This document shows positions 55,148-62,951 of a stretch of 64,000 nucleotides of DNA, piece after piece. The stretch comes from Streptomyces rubradiris (lineage in GTDB: Bacteria; Actinomycetota; Actinomycetes; Streptomycetales; Streptomycetaceae): the NCBI RefSeq assembly GCF_016860525.1, contig NZ_BNEA01000015.1, positions 3,472,001 through 3,536,000 on the forward strand, in the 5' to 3' direction. The notes beneath the pieces were generated by a model, which was not told the origin of the DNA, did no database searches, and saw only the letters and a program-made list of their open reading frames with translations. Position 1 is the stretch's first letter. Each line of letters starts with the position of its first letter. Both the position numbers and the translations under genes were made by a program.

Positions 55148-56467
55148 ATGACGACCACCCACGCCCCCAGCGTGGCCGCCGAGGTGATCGCCGTACGCCC
55201 TGGGCCGCCACTCGCCGGCACCGTGAGCGTCGACGGCTCCAAGAACGCCGCTCTGCCGCTCCTGGCCGCCGCGGCGGCCCTCGGTCGCCCGCTCAGACTG
55301 AGCAACGTCCCGCACAGCACCGACGTCCAGATCATGCTCACTCTTCTGCACCAGGCAGGCTGGCATGCCGCGCAGCCCGCCGACGAACCGACCACTTACG
55401 TGGTCCTGCCAACGGAGGCATCTCGGGGGCTGCCCGAACTTGCGCAGGCAGCCCACATCCGAGCCTCGTACTACCTCGTCCCCGCCCTGCTCGCGCGTTA
55501 CGGCCAGGCACGGCTGCCCTGGCCGGGCGGCTGCCGGATCGGTGCGCGCGGGATGGAGCTGCACTTCAAGGTGTACGAGGCATTCGGCGACCGGAGCCGG
55601 CAGGGCAGCTCCGGTTACGGCATCGAGGCGCTCACCTCTCACACCGGCACCGTCTCCATCACACTGCCGTTCCGCTCTCGCGGTGCGACCGTGGCCGCGA
55701 CACTGCGCGCCCTCACGACCGGCCGCCCCTTACGGCTGGGCCAGCCCAACCTCTCGCCCGAAGTCCTGAGCGTGCTCGACGCCCTGAGTTCGGTGGGCTG
55801 GGAGACGCGCGCCGGCGAGCATGTACTCACTCTCTCACCGCCCTCCTCGCCGTCGGCTGCCCCCGTTGCCTGGACGGTGCCCGGAGACAAGATCGAGGCA
55901 GCTACGCTGGCCTGCGCGATCGCCGCGACGCGCGGCACTGCCCGTATCAATGGTGTGCAGGGCAAGGACGTCGGCCCGTTCATAGCTGCCCTGCATCAGC
56001 TCGGCATGCCCGTGGACGCGGAGCCGGATGGCCTTACCGTCCGCGCCCAGGAGGCAGCCCTCACTGGTCGTCCCCTGCGGGCCATCGCCTCCCTGAGCCC
56101 GGCCGGCCTGGACGCCGACTTCGAACCACCGCTCATGGCACTCGCCCTCGGACTGCCCGGCACGCACCTGTTCGCCGACGCCATCAATCCCGGCCGCCAC
56201 GGCAACCTGCTACCGCAGCTGAGCCGCCTGGGCGCCGAGATCGAGGAGATTTCCGCCACCGAATGCCGCCTGACCGGGCCCCAGCAGCTGACGGGCACGG
56301 GCGCCGAAGCCACCGACATCCGGACCGGGTCCGCCCTCATGGTCGCCGGCCTCACCGCCCGAGGCGTCACCACCATCGGCGGCCTCGACCAGTTGCGCCG
56401 CGGCCACGCCGACCTGTCCGGCAAGCTGCGCGCCCTGGGTGCCGACATCTGCGAGGTCACCCCGTGA
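55148..56467 (+). CDS. MurA-like enolpyruvyl transferase paralogue
   Basis: A 439-residue member of the UDP-GlcNAc enolpyruvyl transferase family. Catalytic features are kept: SKNAALP at residues 31-37 (Lys-Asn), RAS at 105-107, the active Cys in PGGCRIGAR (Cys129), Asp324 in DADFEPPLMALAL, and the C-terminal DIRTGSALMVAGLTARG with Arg392. The chain is about 20 residues longer than enteric MurA and many conserved positions differ. Clustering with nucleotide enzymes suggests a specialised substrate such as a nucleotide or nucleotide sugar. The ATG at 55148 has GAGGAG at good spacing; an ATG at 55145 is also possible. Confidence 0.88.
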   Translation: MTTTHAPSVAAEVIAVRPGPPLAGTVSVDGSKNAALPLLAAAAALGRPLRLSNVPHSTDVQIMLTLLHQAGWHAAQPADEPTTYVVLPTEASRGLPELAQAAHIRASYYLVPALLARYGQARLPWPGGCRIGARGMELHFKVYEAFGDRSRQGSSGYGIEALTSHTGTVSITLPFRSRGATVAATLRALTTGRPLRLGQPNLSPEVLSVLDALSSVGWETRAGEHVLTLSPPSSPSAAPVAWTVPGDKIEAATLACAIAATRGTARINGVQGKDVGPFIAALHQLGMPVDAEPDGLTVRAQEAALTGRPLRAIASLSPAGLDADFEPPLMALALGLPGTHLFADAINPGRHGNLLPQLSRLGAEIEEISATECRLTGPQQLTGTGAEATDIRTGSALMVAGLTARGVTTIGGLDQLRRGHADLSGKLRALGADICEVTP

Positions 56468-57699
56468 CCGCCGACGGCCGGAACCTGCGCCAGATCGTCG
56501 CCACGACGGACGTCCACTCCGCCTTCGACAACGCCGCACCGTTTCTGACCCACCTCCACGCACTCCGCCGGACCTCGCTCATCGTGGACTGTGGCGACTT
56601 CTTCGAAGGCAGCGGGTATTACCGCCTCGCTCGCGGCGTGATCGAGCGGGAGATCCTGCTCGGGCTGTACGACGTGTTGGCCCCTGGCAACCACGGCTGG
56701 CCCCACCACTTCGAACCCGACCTTCACCAGCGCACTGTCTGCGCCAACGCCGTCGGTGCCAACACCGGCGACGCTCTGTTCCGCCGCCTGTACATCGCCA
56801 CCATCGACGGACGGCGCGTCGGCGTAACCGCTGTGATCGGCCGGCAAGCCTTCCGCTCGATCCCTGCCACCCAGCGAGCCGGCCACTGCGTCACCGATCC
56901 CCTCCAGGCCCTGGACGAGGTGATTCTCGCCCACCACCACGAGGTGGACAGCTGGGTCCTACTCAGTCACTCCGGCTTCGCCGAAGACCGGGAGATCGCG
57001 GCGGCCTGTCCCTTCCTCGACGTGGTCTTCGCAGGGCACTGCCACAGCGATCAGTACGGCCCGGTCCGAGTCGACGGCACCCTGGTCGTCAAGGGCCAGG
57101 AACTCGCCGGCGGCTATGCGATCGCCATGCCCGTGGGTACGGGATGGGGTGCGGACACCACATCCTTCCCCGATCGGGCCACGAGCGTCATTCCGACGAA
57201 GCTTGCGGATCTACGCTCCCGCATCGAAGACGTCAAGCAGCAGCTGGCCGACGTCCTCGGCCCGATCAGTCCGGCATACCGCCACCAGGCCCTCGACCGG
57301 CGCAGCCTGCTCCTGGACCTCACCGCCCGCCTGCGCACGGGGCTCGGCGCGGACGCGGTCATCCTCAACGAGACGGCGCTACGCGCCGTACTCCTCGGCG
57401 GCAACCTCACCCAGGGCGACCTGCTCTCCATCGAGCCGTTCGGCAACCAGCTGGTGCACGCCCACGTGCCGGATCCAGCACGAAGCGACCTCCCAGGCTG
57501 GTTGTCACAGCTCACCACCCAAACCGGCCCGCTCGTCACCGCTCCCGATCCCTTGCCGGACTCCGTCACCACCGTGCTGACCACCGACTACCTCGCCGAC
57601 ACCTACCTCGGTGAGCGCACGCACGAGGCCGGCCTGCGTCTGGACCAGGCCGTCCAGCACGTCCTTACCGCTCCTAACACCACGAAAGGAGGCAGGTAA
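56464..57699 (+). CDS. Metallophosphatase / 5'-nucleotidase family protein
   Basis: A 411-residue two-domain protein. The N-terminal calcineurin-like phosphatase domain shows TTDVHSAF (DxH), DCGDFFEGSG (GD), APGNHGW (GNH), LLSHSGF and FAGHCHSDQ (GHxH), a full dimetal set. The C-terminal part (from about 290) matches a 5'-nucleotidase C domain (ADAVILNETALRAVLLGGNLTQGDLLSIEPFGNQLVHAHV). It has no signal peptide, unlike most 5'-nucleotidases, so it should act in the cytoplasm. The GTG at 56464 overlaps the MurA-like stop (GTGA). Confidence 0.9.
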   Translation: MTADGRNLRQIVATTDVHSAFDNAAPFLTHLHALRRTSLIVDCGDFFEGSGYYRLARGVIEREILLGLYDVLAPGNHGWPHHFEPDLHQRTVCANAVGANTGDALFRRLYIATIDGRRVGVTAVIGRQAFRSIPATQRAGHCVTDPLQALDEVILAHHHEVDSWVLLSHSGFAEDREIAAACPFLDVVFAGHCHSDQYGPVRVDGTLVVKGQELAGGYAIAMPVGTGWGADTTSFPDRATSVIPTKLADLRSRIEDVKQQLADVLGPISPAYRHQALDRRSLLLDLTARLRTGLGADAVILNETALRAVLLGGNLTQGDLLSIEPFGNQLVHAHVPDPARSDLPGWLSQLTTQTGPLVTAPDPLPDSVTTVLTTDYLADTYLGERTHEAGLRLDQAVQHVLTAPNTTKGGR

Positions 57700-58238
57700 T
57701 GATCCTCACCGGCCCGGAGATCACCGCTGCCGCCCATGACGGCCGCCTCCGCATCACCCCGTTCGCCGCCGACCAGGTCAACCCCAACAGCTATAACGTG
57801 CGTCTGGGCCCCGCCCTGATCACCTACACAGGCCCCGTATTGGACGCCCACCGGCCCAACCCCACCCACGAAACCACCATCGGCGCAGACGGGCACGTCC
57901 TCCAGCCAGGCGAGCTCTACCTCGGCCACACCCTAGAAGAGGTCGGCTCCGACACCTTCGTGCCACTGTTGTTCGGCCGCTCCTCCGTCGGCCGCCTCGG
58001 CCTGTTCGTCGAGATCACCGCCCCCATCGGCGATATCGGCTTCCACGGCCAGTGGACACTCATGCTCTCCCCGATCCGACCGCTGCGCGTGTACGCCGGC
58101 ATGAAGATCGGGCAGATCATGTTCTTCGTCTCCACCGGTGCCGTGGACCTCTACCGCGGCAAGTACCAGGCCGCCACAGGACCGCAGCCCTCCGCCTACT
58201 GGCGAGACCTCGCCCGACTCCAGGTGGTGGCATCGTGA
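57699..58238 (+). CDS. Dcd-like protein A (dCTP deaminase/dUTPase fold), catalytic Glu replaced
   Basis: A 179-residue protein of the dCTP deaminase/dUTPase superfamily. It has NPNSYNVRLG, GELYLGHTLEEV, the phosphate-binding FGRSSVGRLGLFVEITAP (residues 92-109) and YAGMKIGQIMF. In active Dcd the sequence after the H/G loop reads LEF or LEL with the catalytic Glu; here it is TLMLSP, with Met at residue 122. The deaminase reaction should therefore fail in a homotrimer. The ATG at 57699 overlaps the upstream TAA, with AAGGAGG before it. The next gene is a divergent paralogue with the opposite pattern. Confidence 0.87.
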   Translation: MILTGPEITAAAHDGRLRITPFAADQVNPNSYNVRLGPALITYTGPVLDAHRPNPTHETTIGADGHVLQPGELYLGHTLEEVGSDTFVPLLFGRSSVGRLGLFVEITAPIGDIGFHGQWTLMLSPIRPLRVYAGMKIGQIMFFVSTGAVDLYRGKYQAATGPQPSAYWRDLARLQVVAS

Positions 58239-58771
58239 TCCTCACCGGTCCCGCCATTGCCGCCGCCGTCCAGGCCGGCGAGATCACCATTGAGCCGTAC
58301 GAGCCCAGCCGCGTCTCCCCCAACGCCTACGACTGGCGGCTGGGCGCCACCATCCGCGTCTGCGATGGCGACCTCGACGCCGCAACCCCCACCGCCTTCA
58401 CCGAGCAGTCCATCCCCGACGCCGGCTTCGTGCTGCGCCCTGGCCTGCTCTACCTCGGCATCACCCTGGAGCGGACCGGTTCGGAGACGTACGCGCAGCT
58501 GCTGAACGGCGACCGCACCACCGGCTCCCTGGGCATCTGGGTCCACGTGTCGGCTCCGCTCGGACACCAGGGCCATGCGATCCGGTGGACGCTGGAAATT
58601 CGCGCCGCCCGACCGGTGCGCTTGTATCCGGGCATGACCTTCGGCAAGCTCGTCTTCCTCACCACCTTCGGCGCACCGGCCAGCTACCAGCAACGGCCCG
58701 CAAAGTACGCGACCACGGAAGGCATCGACATTTCGCGCCTTTACGAGGAGATCGACGGAGGCACGCGGTGA
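58235..58771 (+). CDS. Dcd-like protein B, catalytic Glu kept but GRSS motif altered
   Basis: A 178-residue paralogue of the preceding protein, sharing ILTGPxI at the start, SPNAYDWRLG, LLYLGITLERTGSETYAQLL and YPGMTFGKLVF. It keeps the catalytic-type Glu in WTLEIRAARP (Glu121). However, the GRSSxxRLG motif has become GDRTTGSLG, losing one residue and the second Arg. Substrate phosphate binding would be weakened in a homotrimer. The GTG at 58235 overlaps the upstream stop (GTGA), so the two are made together. Confidence 0.87.
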   Translation: MILTGPAIAAAVQAGEITIEPYEPSRVSPNAYDWRLGATIRVCDGDLDAATPTAFTEQSIPDAGFVLRPGLLYLGITLERTGSETYAQLLNGDRTTGSLGIWVHVSAPLGHQGHAIRWTLEIRAARPVRLYPGMTFGKLVFLTTFGAPASYQQRPAKYATTEGIDISRLYEEIDGGTR

Positions 58772-59871
58772 ACGCTCGCCCGATGGCCGCCACCTTCCTG
58801 GACCTCCCCGTCGGAAGCCCCGGCGGCAGCGTCGAGCTCTTCCTCGACCTCTACACCGGCCAGCAGCCCCTCATCCCGGCCCGCGCTTTCATGCTCGCAC
58901 CATCCGGTCACGTTCCTCGTCCACCCGCCGGACTCAACGTGCTCCCCGTGGCGGGCAAATGCCTGGAAGGAACCGCCTTCAGCCGCTACGTCGCCACCCT
59001 GCGCAGAGCGCTTACAGCCACGCTCGATCCCACACAGATCGACGTCCTTCACTTGCAGCACCTTACGTTCGGCGCCACACCCGCCCTCATCCGCGCTCTG
59101 CCCGCGCATCCTCGGATAGCCCTCGTCCACGGCACGGATCTCCTCTTCGCCGAGACCCACCGAGAACAGCTCCAAGTGCTGCGCGAAACAGCGAGGGCCG
59201 CTGACGCCATCGTGGTCCCCACCAACGCAATGGCCGATCGCCTCCTCAGGCTCGCCCCGCAGATCGAACACCGAAAGATCACCCACATCCCCTGGGGCAT
59301 CCCCGACCACCTGCTCACGAACCCGCCGGCTCGACCTGTGCGCACGTCCACCAGCCACCTTCGCCTTCTGTACGCAGGTCGCCTGACCGCCGAAAAGGGT
59401 GGAGAGATGCTGATCAAGTGTCTGGCTCCCGTGCCCGGCGTCGAGCTGAGCGTTGCGGCGCCCAGAGCCCAGTTCCACGCACTGGCCCCGCTGCTGCAAC
59501 GAACCGGCGTACGAGTGCGCTACCTCGGCTGGCTCCGCCGCCCACAGCTGTGGAAAGCCTTCACCGATCACGACGTGCTGGTCGTGCCGTCCACCACCCT
59601 GGAGGCCATGGGACTAGTCGCGCTGGAAGCCCAGGCACGCGGACTACCCGTCCTCTACCAGCCCGTACCCGGCCTCAGCGAAGCGCTCGCCGCTTCCGGC
59701 ATGGCCACCGACTTCACCCACTCCGCCGTACTCGCGCGCGACCTCGACCGGCTGAGAAAGACACCCGGACTGCTGACCGCCCTGCGACAGGCCGGCTATG
59801 CAAACGCAGCACGCTATCCCCTCTCGGCGACCGCACGAACCCTGACCGACCTCGGCCGACAGCTCACGTGA
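58768..59871 (+). CDS. GT4-family glycosyltransferase
   Basis: A 367-residue GT-B fold glycosyltransferase. The N-terminal domain starts ATFLDLPVGSPGGSVELFLDLY, and the C-terminal nucleotide-sugar domain has LLYAGRLTAEKGGEML and the E-x7-E type motif PSTTLEAMGLVALEAQARGLPVL. There is no membrane segment. The GTG at 58768 follows GGAGG and overlaps the upstream stop (GTGA). Coupling to the MurA-like and nucleotide enzymes suggests that it decorates a small-molecule product. Confidence 0.9.
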   Translation: MNARPMAATFLDLPVGSPGGSVELFLDLYTGQQPLIPARAFMLAPSGHVPRPPAGLNVLPVAGKCLEGTAFSRYVATLRRALTATLDPTQIDVLHLQHLTFGATPALIRALPAHPRIALVHGTDLLFAETHREQLQVLRETARAADAIVVPTNAMADRLLRLAPQIEHRKITHIPWGIPDHLLTNPPARPVRTSTSHLRLLYAGRLTAEKGGEMLIKCLAPVPGVELSVAAPRAQFHALAPLLQRTGVRVRYLGWLRRPQLWKAFTDHDVLVVPSTTLEAMGLVALEAQARGLPVLYQPVPGLSEALAASGMATDFTHSAVLARDLDRLRKTPGLLTALRQAGYANAARYPLSATARTLTDLGRQLT

Positions 59872-59965
59872 ACCGACCGCCAGACGACCCGACACGTCAC
59901 TACGCGAACCGCTCCGCGAACGTCACTACGCTGACCGACGGGACACCCCGGCGAAGAGGGAGACC

Positions 59966-61009
59966 ATGACGTACGACCGCGACCGTATCGAAGCCCTGCT
60001 CGACGAAGGAGTCCGCGACAAGGTGTACCCGGGCGCCGTGTGGGCCCTCGGCGACGCCACCGGCACCCTCGCCCAGGGCACCTCCGGCGTCCTCGACCCC
60101 GACGAGCCGGACGTGCCGATGCGCACCGACACCGTCTTCGACGCCGCCAGCCTCACCAAGATCCTGGCCGTCTGGTCCTCCATCGGGGCCCTGTGGCAAG
60201 AGGGAAGCCTCGGCCTCGACCAACCGCTCGGCACGTTCTGGCCCGACGTCGCCGGCCACCCACTCGGCATCGTCACCACCCAACAATTGCTGACCCACAC
60301 CGCCGGTGTCCCGCTACGAGCCCAACTGAAGAACCTCTACGGCACCAACCCCGAGGAGATCCGCCGAGGCGTCCTCCGCGAACAGCTGCACCGACCTCCA
60401 GGTGAGGCAGTCGAGTACACCGACCGGGCCGCCCTCATCCTGGGCTACCTCGCCGAACACCTCTCCGGACAGCCCCTGGATCAATTGGCCACCACCCGCA
60501 CCTGGCACCCACTGGGCATGACCTCCACCCGCTTCGGCCCCCTGCCCGCCGACGTCGCCGCCCGCTGCGCACCGACCGAGCTCGACCAGGACACCGACAC
60601 CCACCTCAAGGGAGTCGCCCACGACTTCTCTGCCCGCCTCCTGGGAGGCGTCTGCGGCATCGCCGGCGCCTTCACTGTCGTCGACGATCTAGCCGCCTTC
60701 CTCCGGTACATGCTCGCCCCTGCCGCTTCCCAGTTCCGGGCTGGTTTCGGGAGCGAGTGGATCACCCGCTCCCTGACGATCCACACTGGCCAACTCCAGC
60801 CCGCTCGTGGCTTGTTCTGGCACCCCGCTCCCGGCACCACCGCCGAGGAGGACGTCTGGGTCCACTACGGCTTCACCGGCACAGGCATGTGGATCTCCCC
60901 CACCAAGGACCGCTGGGCGGTGCTCCTGACCAACAAGCTCTACTACACCCGCGACCGCGAGCCGCTGGCCGATGTCCGCAACACCTTCCGCGAACTCGCC
61001 TTTACGTAA
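59966..61009 (+). CDS. Beta-lactamase-fold serine hydrolase
   Basis: A 347-residue class C beta-lactamase/esterase family protein. It keeps the SxxK motif (AASLTKI, Ser62 and Lys65) and a Tyr motif as EYTDRAAL (Tyr151, YxN changed to YTD), with HYGFTGTG at the third motif. There is no signal peptide, so it is a cytoplasmic hydrolase, esterase or transacylase rather than a lactamase. It lies 94 bp after the glycosyltransferase, with GAGGGAGA before the ATG. It may have its own promoter but the same strand suggests functional linkage. Confidence 0.87.
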   Translation: MTYDRDRIEALLDEGVRDKVYPGAVWALGDATGTLAQGTSGVLDPDEPDVPMRTDTVFDAASLTKILAVWSSIGALWQEGSLGLDQPLGTFWPDVAGHPLGIVTTQQLLTHTAGVPLRAQLKNLYGTNPEEIRRGVLREQLHRPPGEAVEYTDRAALILGYLAEHLSGQPLDQLATTRTWHPLGMTSTRFGPLPADVAARCAPTELDQDTDTHLKGVAHDFSARLLGGVCGIAGAFTVVDDLAAFLRYMLAPAASQFRAGFGSEWITRSLTIHTGQLQPARGLFWHPAPGTTAEEDVWVHYGFTGTGMWISPTKDRWAVLLTNKLYYTRDREPLADVRNTFRELAFT

Positions 61010-61108
61010 GGACCAGGTGACGCGACCGCCGAATGAAGGGCCCGTCCCGTGCTTCACCAAGAGAGACGGTGTGCCCAGAGTTCACTTCCGGGCTGTAGGC
61101 CGAACAGC

Positions 61109-61849
61109 TCAACGGTTCACCAGGTAGAAGATGAAGGCTGCGCCTATACCGAGGCCCCAGAAGAAAGCGACGGCTCGCGCCCGGTGGTCAGGAAGGATCA
61201 CCGGTGGAGGTGGGGTCACCGTGGCCTCGATCCGCTCAGCCACGCCATTGAGTGCGATCCCTATCTCCTCGATTCGACCGAGAGGCTTGTCTCCGTTTTG
61301 TAATCTGTCCATGTCCCTGACCAGTTGGTCCAGGGAACTCAGACTGCCCTCAAAACGCGTAACCAAGCTGCTGAGGTCTTCCTTGCTGCGCGAGCTGACG
61401 GTCCCCTCTAAACGACTAACAATCCTGTCGAATTCATGGAGGTCGAACTGCTTGGACGCCTTGTCGAAGGTCTCTGCGGCGTTGGACACCTGGCCTGCGA
61501 CATCCTCGTTGATGCTGTAGCTCGCGCGCGTGAGCAACCCAGCGACGTCTTCGTTGATGCGCTGGGAAGCCTGCCAGAGAGTGTGGGCGACATCTTCGTT
61601 GATGCTGCGCGCCGCGAGCGCGAGCAGCCTCGCGGTATCGGGGGAAATGACCCCATCGTCCAAAGCCTCTTCAAGCAGCTGGGCCAGGGCGGGTGAATCT
61701 TTGGAAATCTTTTTGAGCACCGCTTTGGTCTTCGCATCGACCGCCTCGATGCGGATCTCGCCGTGGTTGTCACCACCGACGAAGGCACCGTCCCCGTGAT
61801 TGTGCTGCTCGGTGATGTGCCGCTGCGGCTCCGGACCAATATCCGTCAC
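61109..61849 (-). CDS. GGDNHG-motif protein with coiled-coil repeats and C-terminal membrane helix
   Basis: A 246-residue protein of unknown function. Residues 16-34 carry HNHGDGAFVGGDNHGEIRI. Residues 80-125 hold three 15-residue repeats centred on INEDVA (83, 98, 113). A long helical region follows (RLEGTVSSRSKEDL, RFEGSLSSLDQLVRDMDRL) and a single C-terminal hydrophobic helix (about 227-244). The GTG at 61849 overlaps the upstream stop, with AGGAGG just before. The motif matches that of its operon partner, suggesting assembly through the motif and membrane targeting by the C-terminus. Confidence 0.8.
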   Translation of the reverse strand: MTDIGPEPQRHITEQHNHGDGAFVGGDNHGEIRIEAVDAKTKAVLKKISKDSPALAQLLEEALDDGVISPDTARLLALAARSINEDVAHTLWQASQRINEDVAGLLTRASYSINEDVAGQVSNAAETFDKASKQFDLHEFDRIVSRLEGTVSSRSKEDLSSLVTRFEGSLSSLDQLVRDMDRLQNGDKPLGRIEEIGIALNGVAERIEATVTPPPPVILPDHRARAVAFFWGLGIGAAFIFYLVNR

Positions 61850-62253
61850 CGTTCCTCCTGCCCATCGACACGGATGGTGCCGTGGTTGTCGCCACCGATG
61901 AAGGTGCCGCGCCCGTGGTTGTGCTGAGATCCGATGTGGACCGTCTTCGTACCAGAGGGCAACGACGAGCGCAGCGCCTCGATATCGGCTCGGGTTTCGG
62001 GATAGGCAGTGAGGAACGCGGTCAGCAGACTGCTCCACTGGGCAGTGACCTCGGCCTGGGTAACCCGCCGCTGTTCCAGAGCCTCGGCATGCTCTTCAAG
62101 CGCACGCAACGCAACCGACTCTTCCCTCGCGGTCCCGCGCTGGAAGATCGCGGAGATCCGGGTGCGCAGGGCGTCGGTCTGACCCTGAAGCAGGTAGGCC
62201 AGAACGTTACCGGCGGCGCCGGTGGCAACGGCTAGGGCTGCTGCATCAAGCAC
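61846..62253 (-). CDS. Small GGDNHG-motif protein
   Basis: A 135-residue protein. The N-terminus is a hydrophobic Ala/Gly-rich helix (AAALAVATGAAGNVLAYLLQG), followed by an amphipathic helical body (ALRALEEHAEALEQRRVTQAEVTAQW). The C-terminal tail is HIGSQHNHGRGTFIGGDNHGTIRV, closely like the N-terminal motif of the next protein. The arrangement of an N-terminal membrane-active helix and a C-terminal Gly/Asn motif recalls bacterial amyloid-signalling effectors. The GTG at 62253 has a weak ribosome site. Function unknown. Confidence 0.8.
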   Translation of the reverse strand: MLDAAALAVATGAAGNVLAYLLQGQTDALRTRISAIFQRGTAREESVALRALEEHAEALEQRRVTQAEVTAQWSSLLTAFLTAYPETRADIEALRSSLPSGTKTVHIGSQHNHGRGTFIGGDNHGTIRVDGQEER

Positions 62254-62951
62254 GTGGAAGACCCCCGAGGTAGATGCGGAGCACAGTGCTACGCGCGTCC
62301 GTGACCGATAGATGGTCCCTCGTAACAGAGATCAAGCGCCGATGGTCTTCAGCAACCGACCGGTTTATCTCAGGAATTGACCGAAAATCACGACCTGAGT
62401 GGTGGAATCACTGCGGAACACCATGAGGCCGTCGCTCGCAGCGGTGCCCTGCCGGCGCTGTGGTCAGCGCGGGCAGGGCACCATGGAGTCGCCCACTCCG
62501 CCTCGCTGCACCACTCCGCGGGACGTGACCCGACAGCTTTCTTAGCAGCGATTCGGAGGACATCGGGGCCGCGACTGGATCAGCCCCCTACCCGTGCCGT
62601 CTGTGATGGCAACGACCAACCCGGCCCTGAGCTGTGTCACAGGCTGGTCCACCACCGCAACAAGAGGACCGCCAGTTCCCTCAGCACGACGCCGGCCATC
62701 CACCGCACAACGAGTGCGGCCATCCGCCGCCGAAGCCTTGGCGTGCGCCACACGTACCGCGCCTTACGACAGAGATTGCGCATTGCCCGTCCCATCCGTG
62801 GACTTGACCAACCAAGCGATCGGTCACACGCCACCTGACCTGTTCGGAGCGGGGTTCGACGAGAAGCACCTCATACCGGACTACAGGTATGTGCTGGTCG
62901 GACAGGCAAGGAATAAGGTTCGCAGAAGGTTCGGAACGAACGGGGAACGGC
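62254..62951. other. Divergent intergenic region before the NB-ARC gene
   Basis: About 700 bp between the GGDNHG operon (minus) and the NB-ARC gene (plus). Open frames exist on both strands, including one of about 150 codons at 62377-62838, but they lack a family signature, convincing starts or streptomycete codon bias. The DNA appears lower in GC than the core half of the window. Two divergent promoters are expected; I cannot place them with confidence. A decayed gene is possible. Confidence 0.5.

Noticed and set aside
55148..56467. Housekeeping murA
   Set aside because: The gene sits in an accessory operon and diverges at many usually fixed positions, so it is treated as a paralogue.
59894..59931. 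Direct repeat ACGTCACTACGC, 26 bp apart, before the serine hydrolase
   Set aside because: It could be a SARP-type site, but two copies without a well-placed -10 element are too weak to call.
54708..61009. Assignment as a nikkomycin/polyoxin-type cluster
   Set aside because: Only the enolpyruvyl transferase fits. The radical-SAM and later enzymes of that pathway are missing, so no product name is given.
62637..62834. 65-codon minus-strand frame with a hydrophobic C-terminus
   Set aside because: It looks membrane-like by chance (Arg/Trp/Leu-rich) and has no supporting context or clear start.
62377..62838. Open frame of about 150 codons before the NB-ARC gene
   Set aside because: No ribosome site, no family signature, and His/Arg/Thr-rich composition unlike the neighbouring genes.
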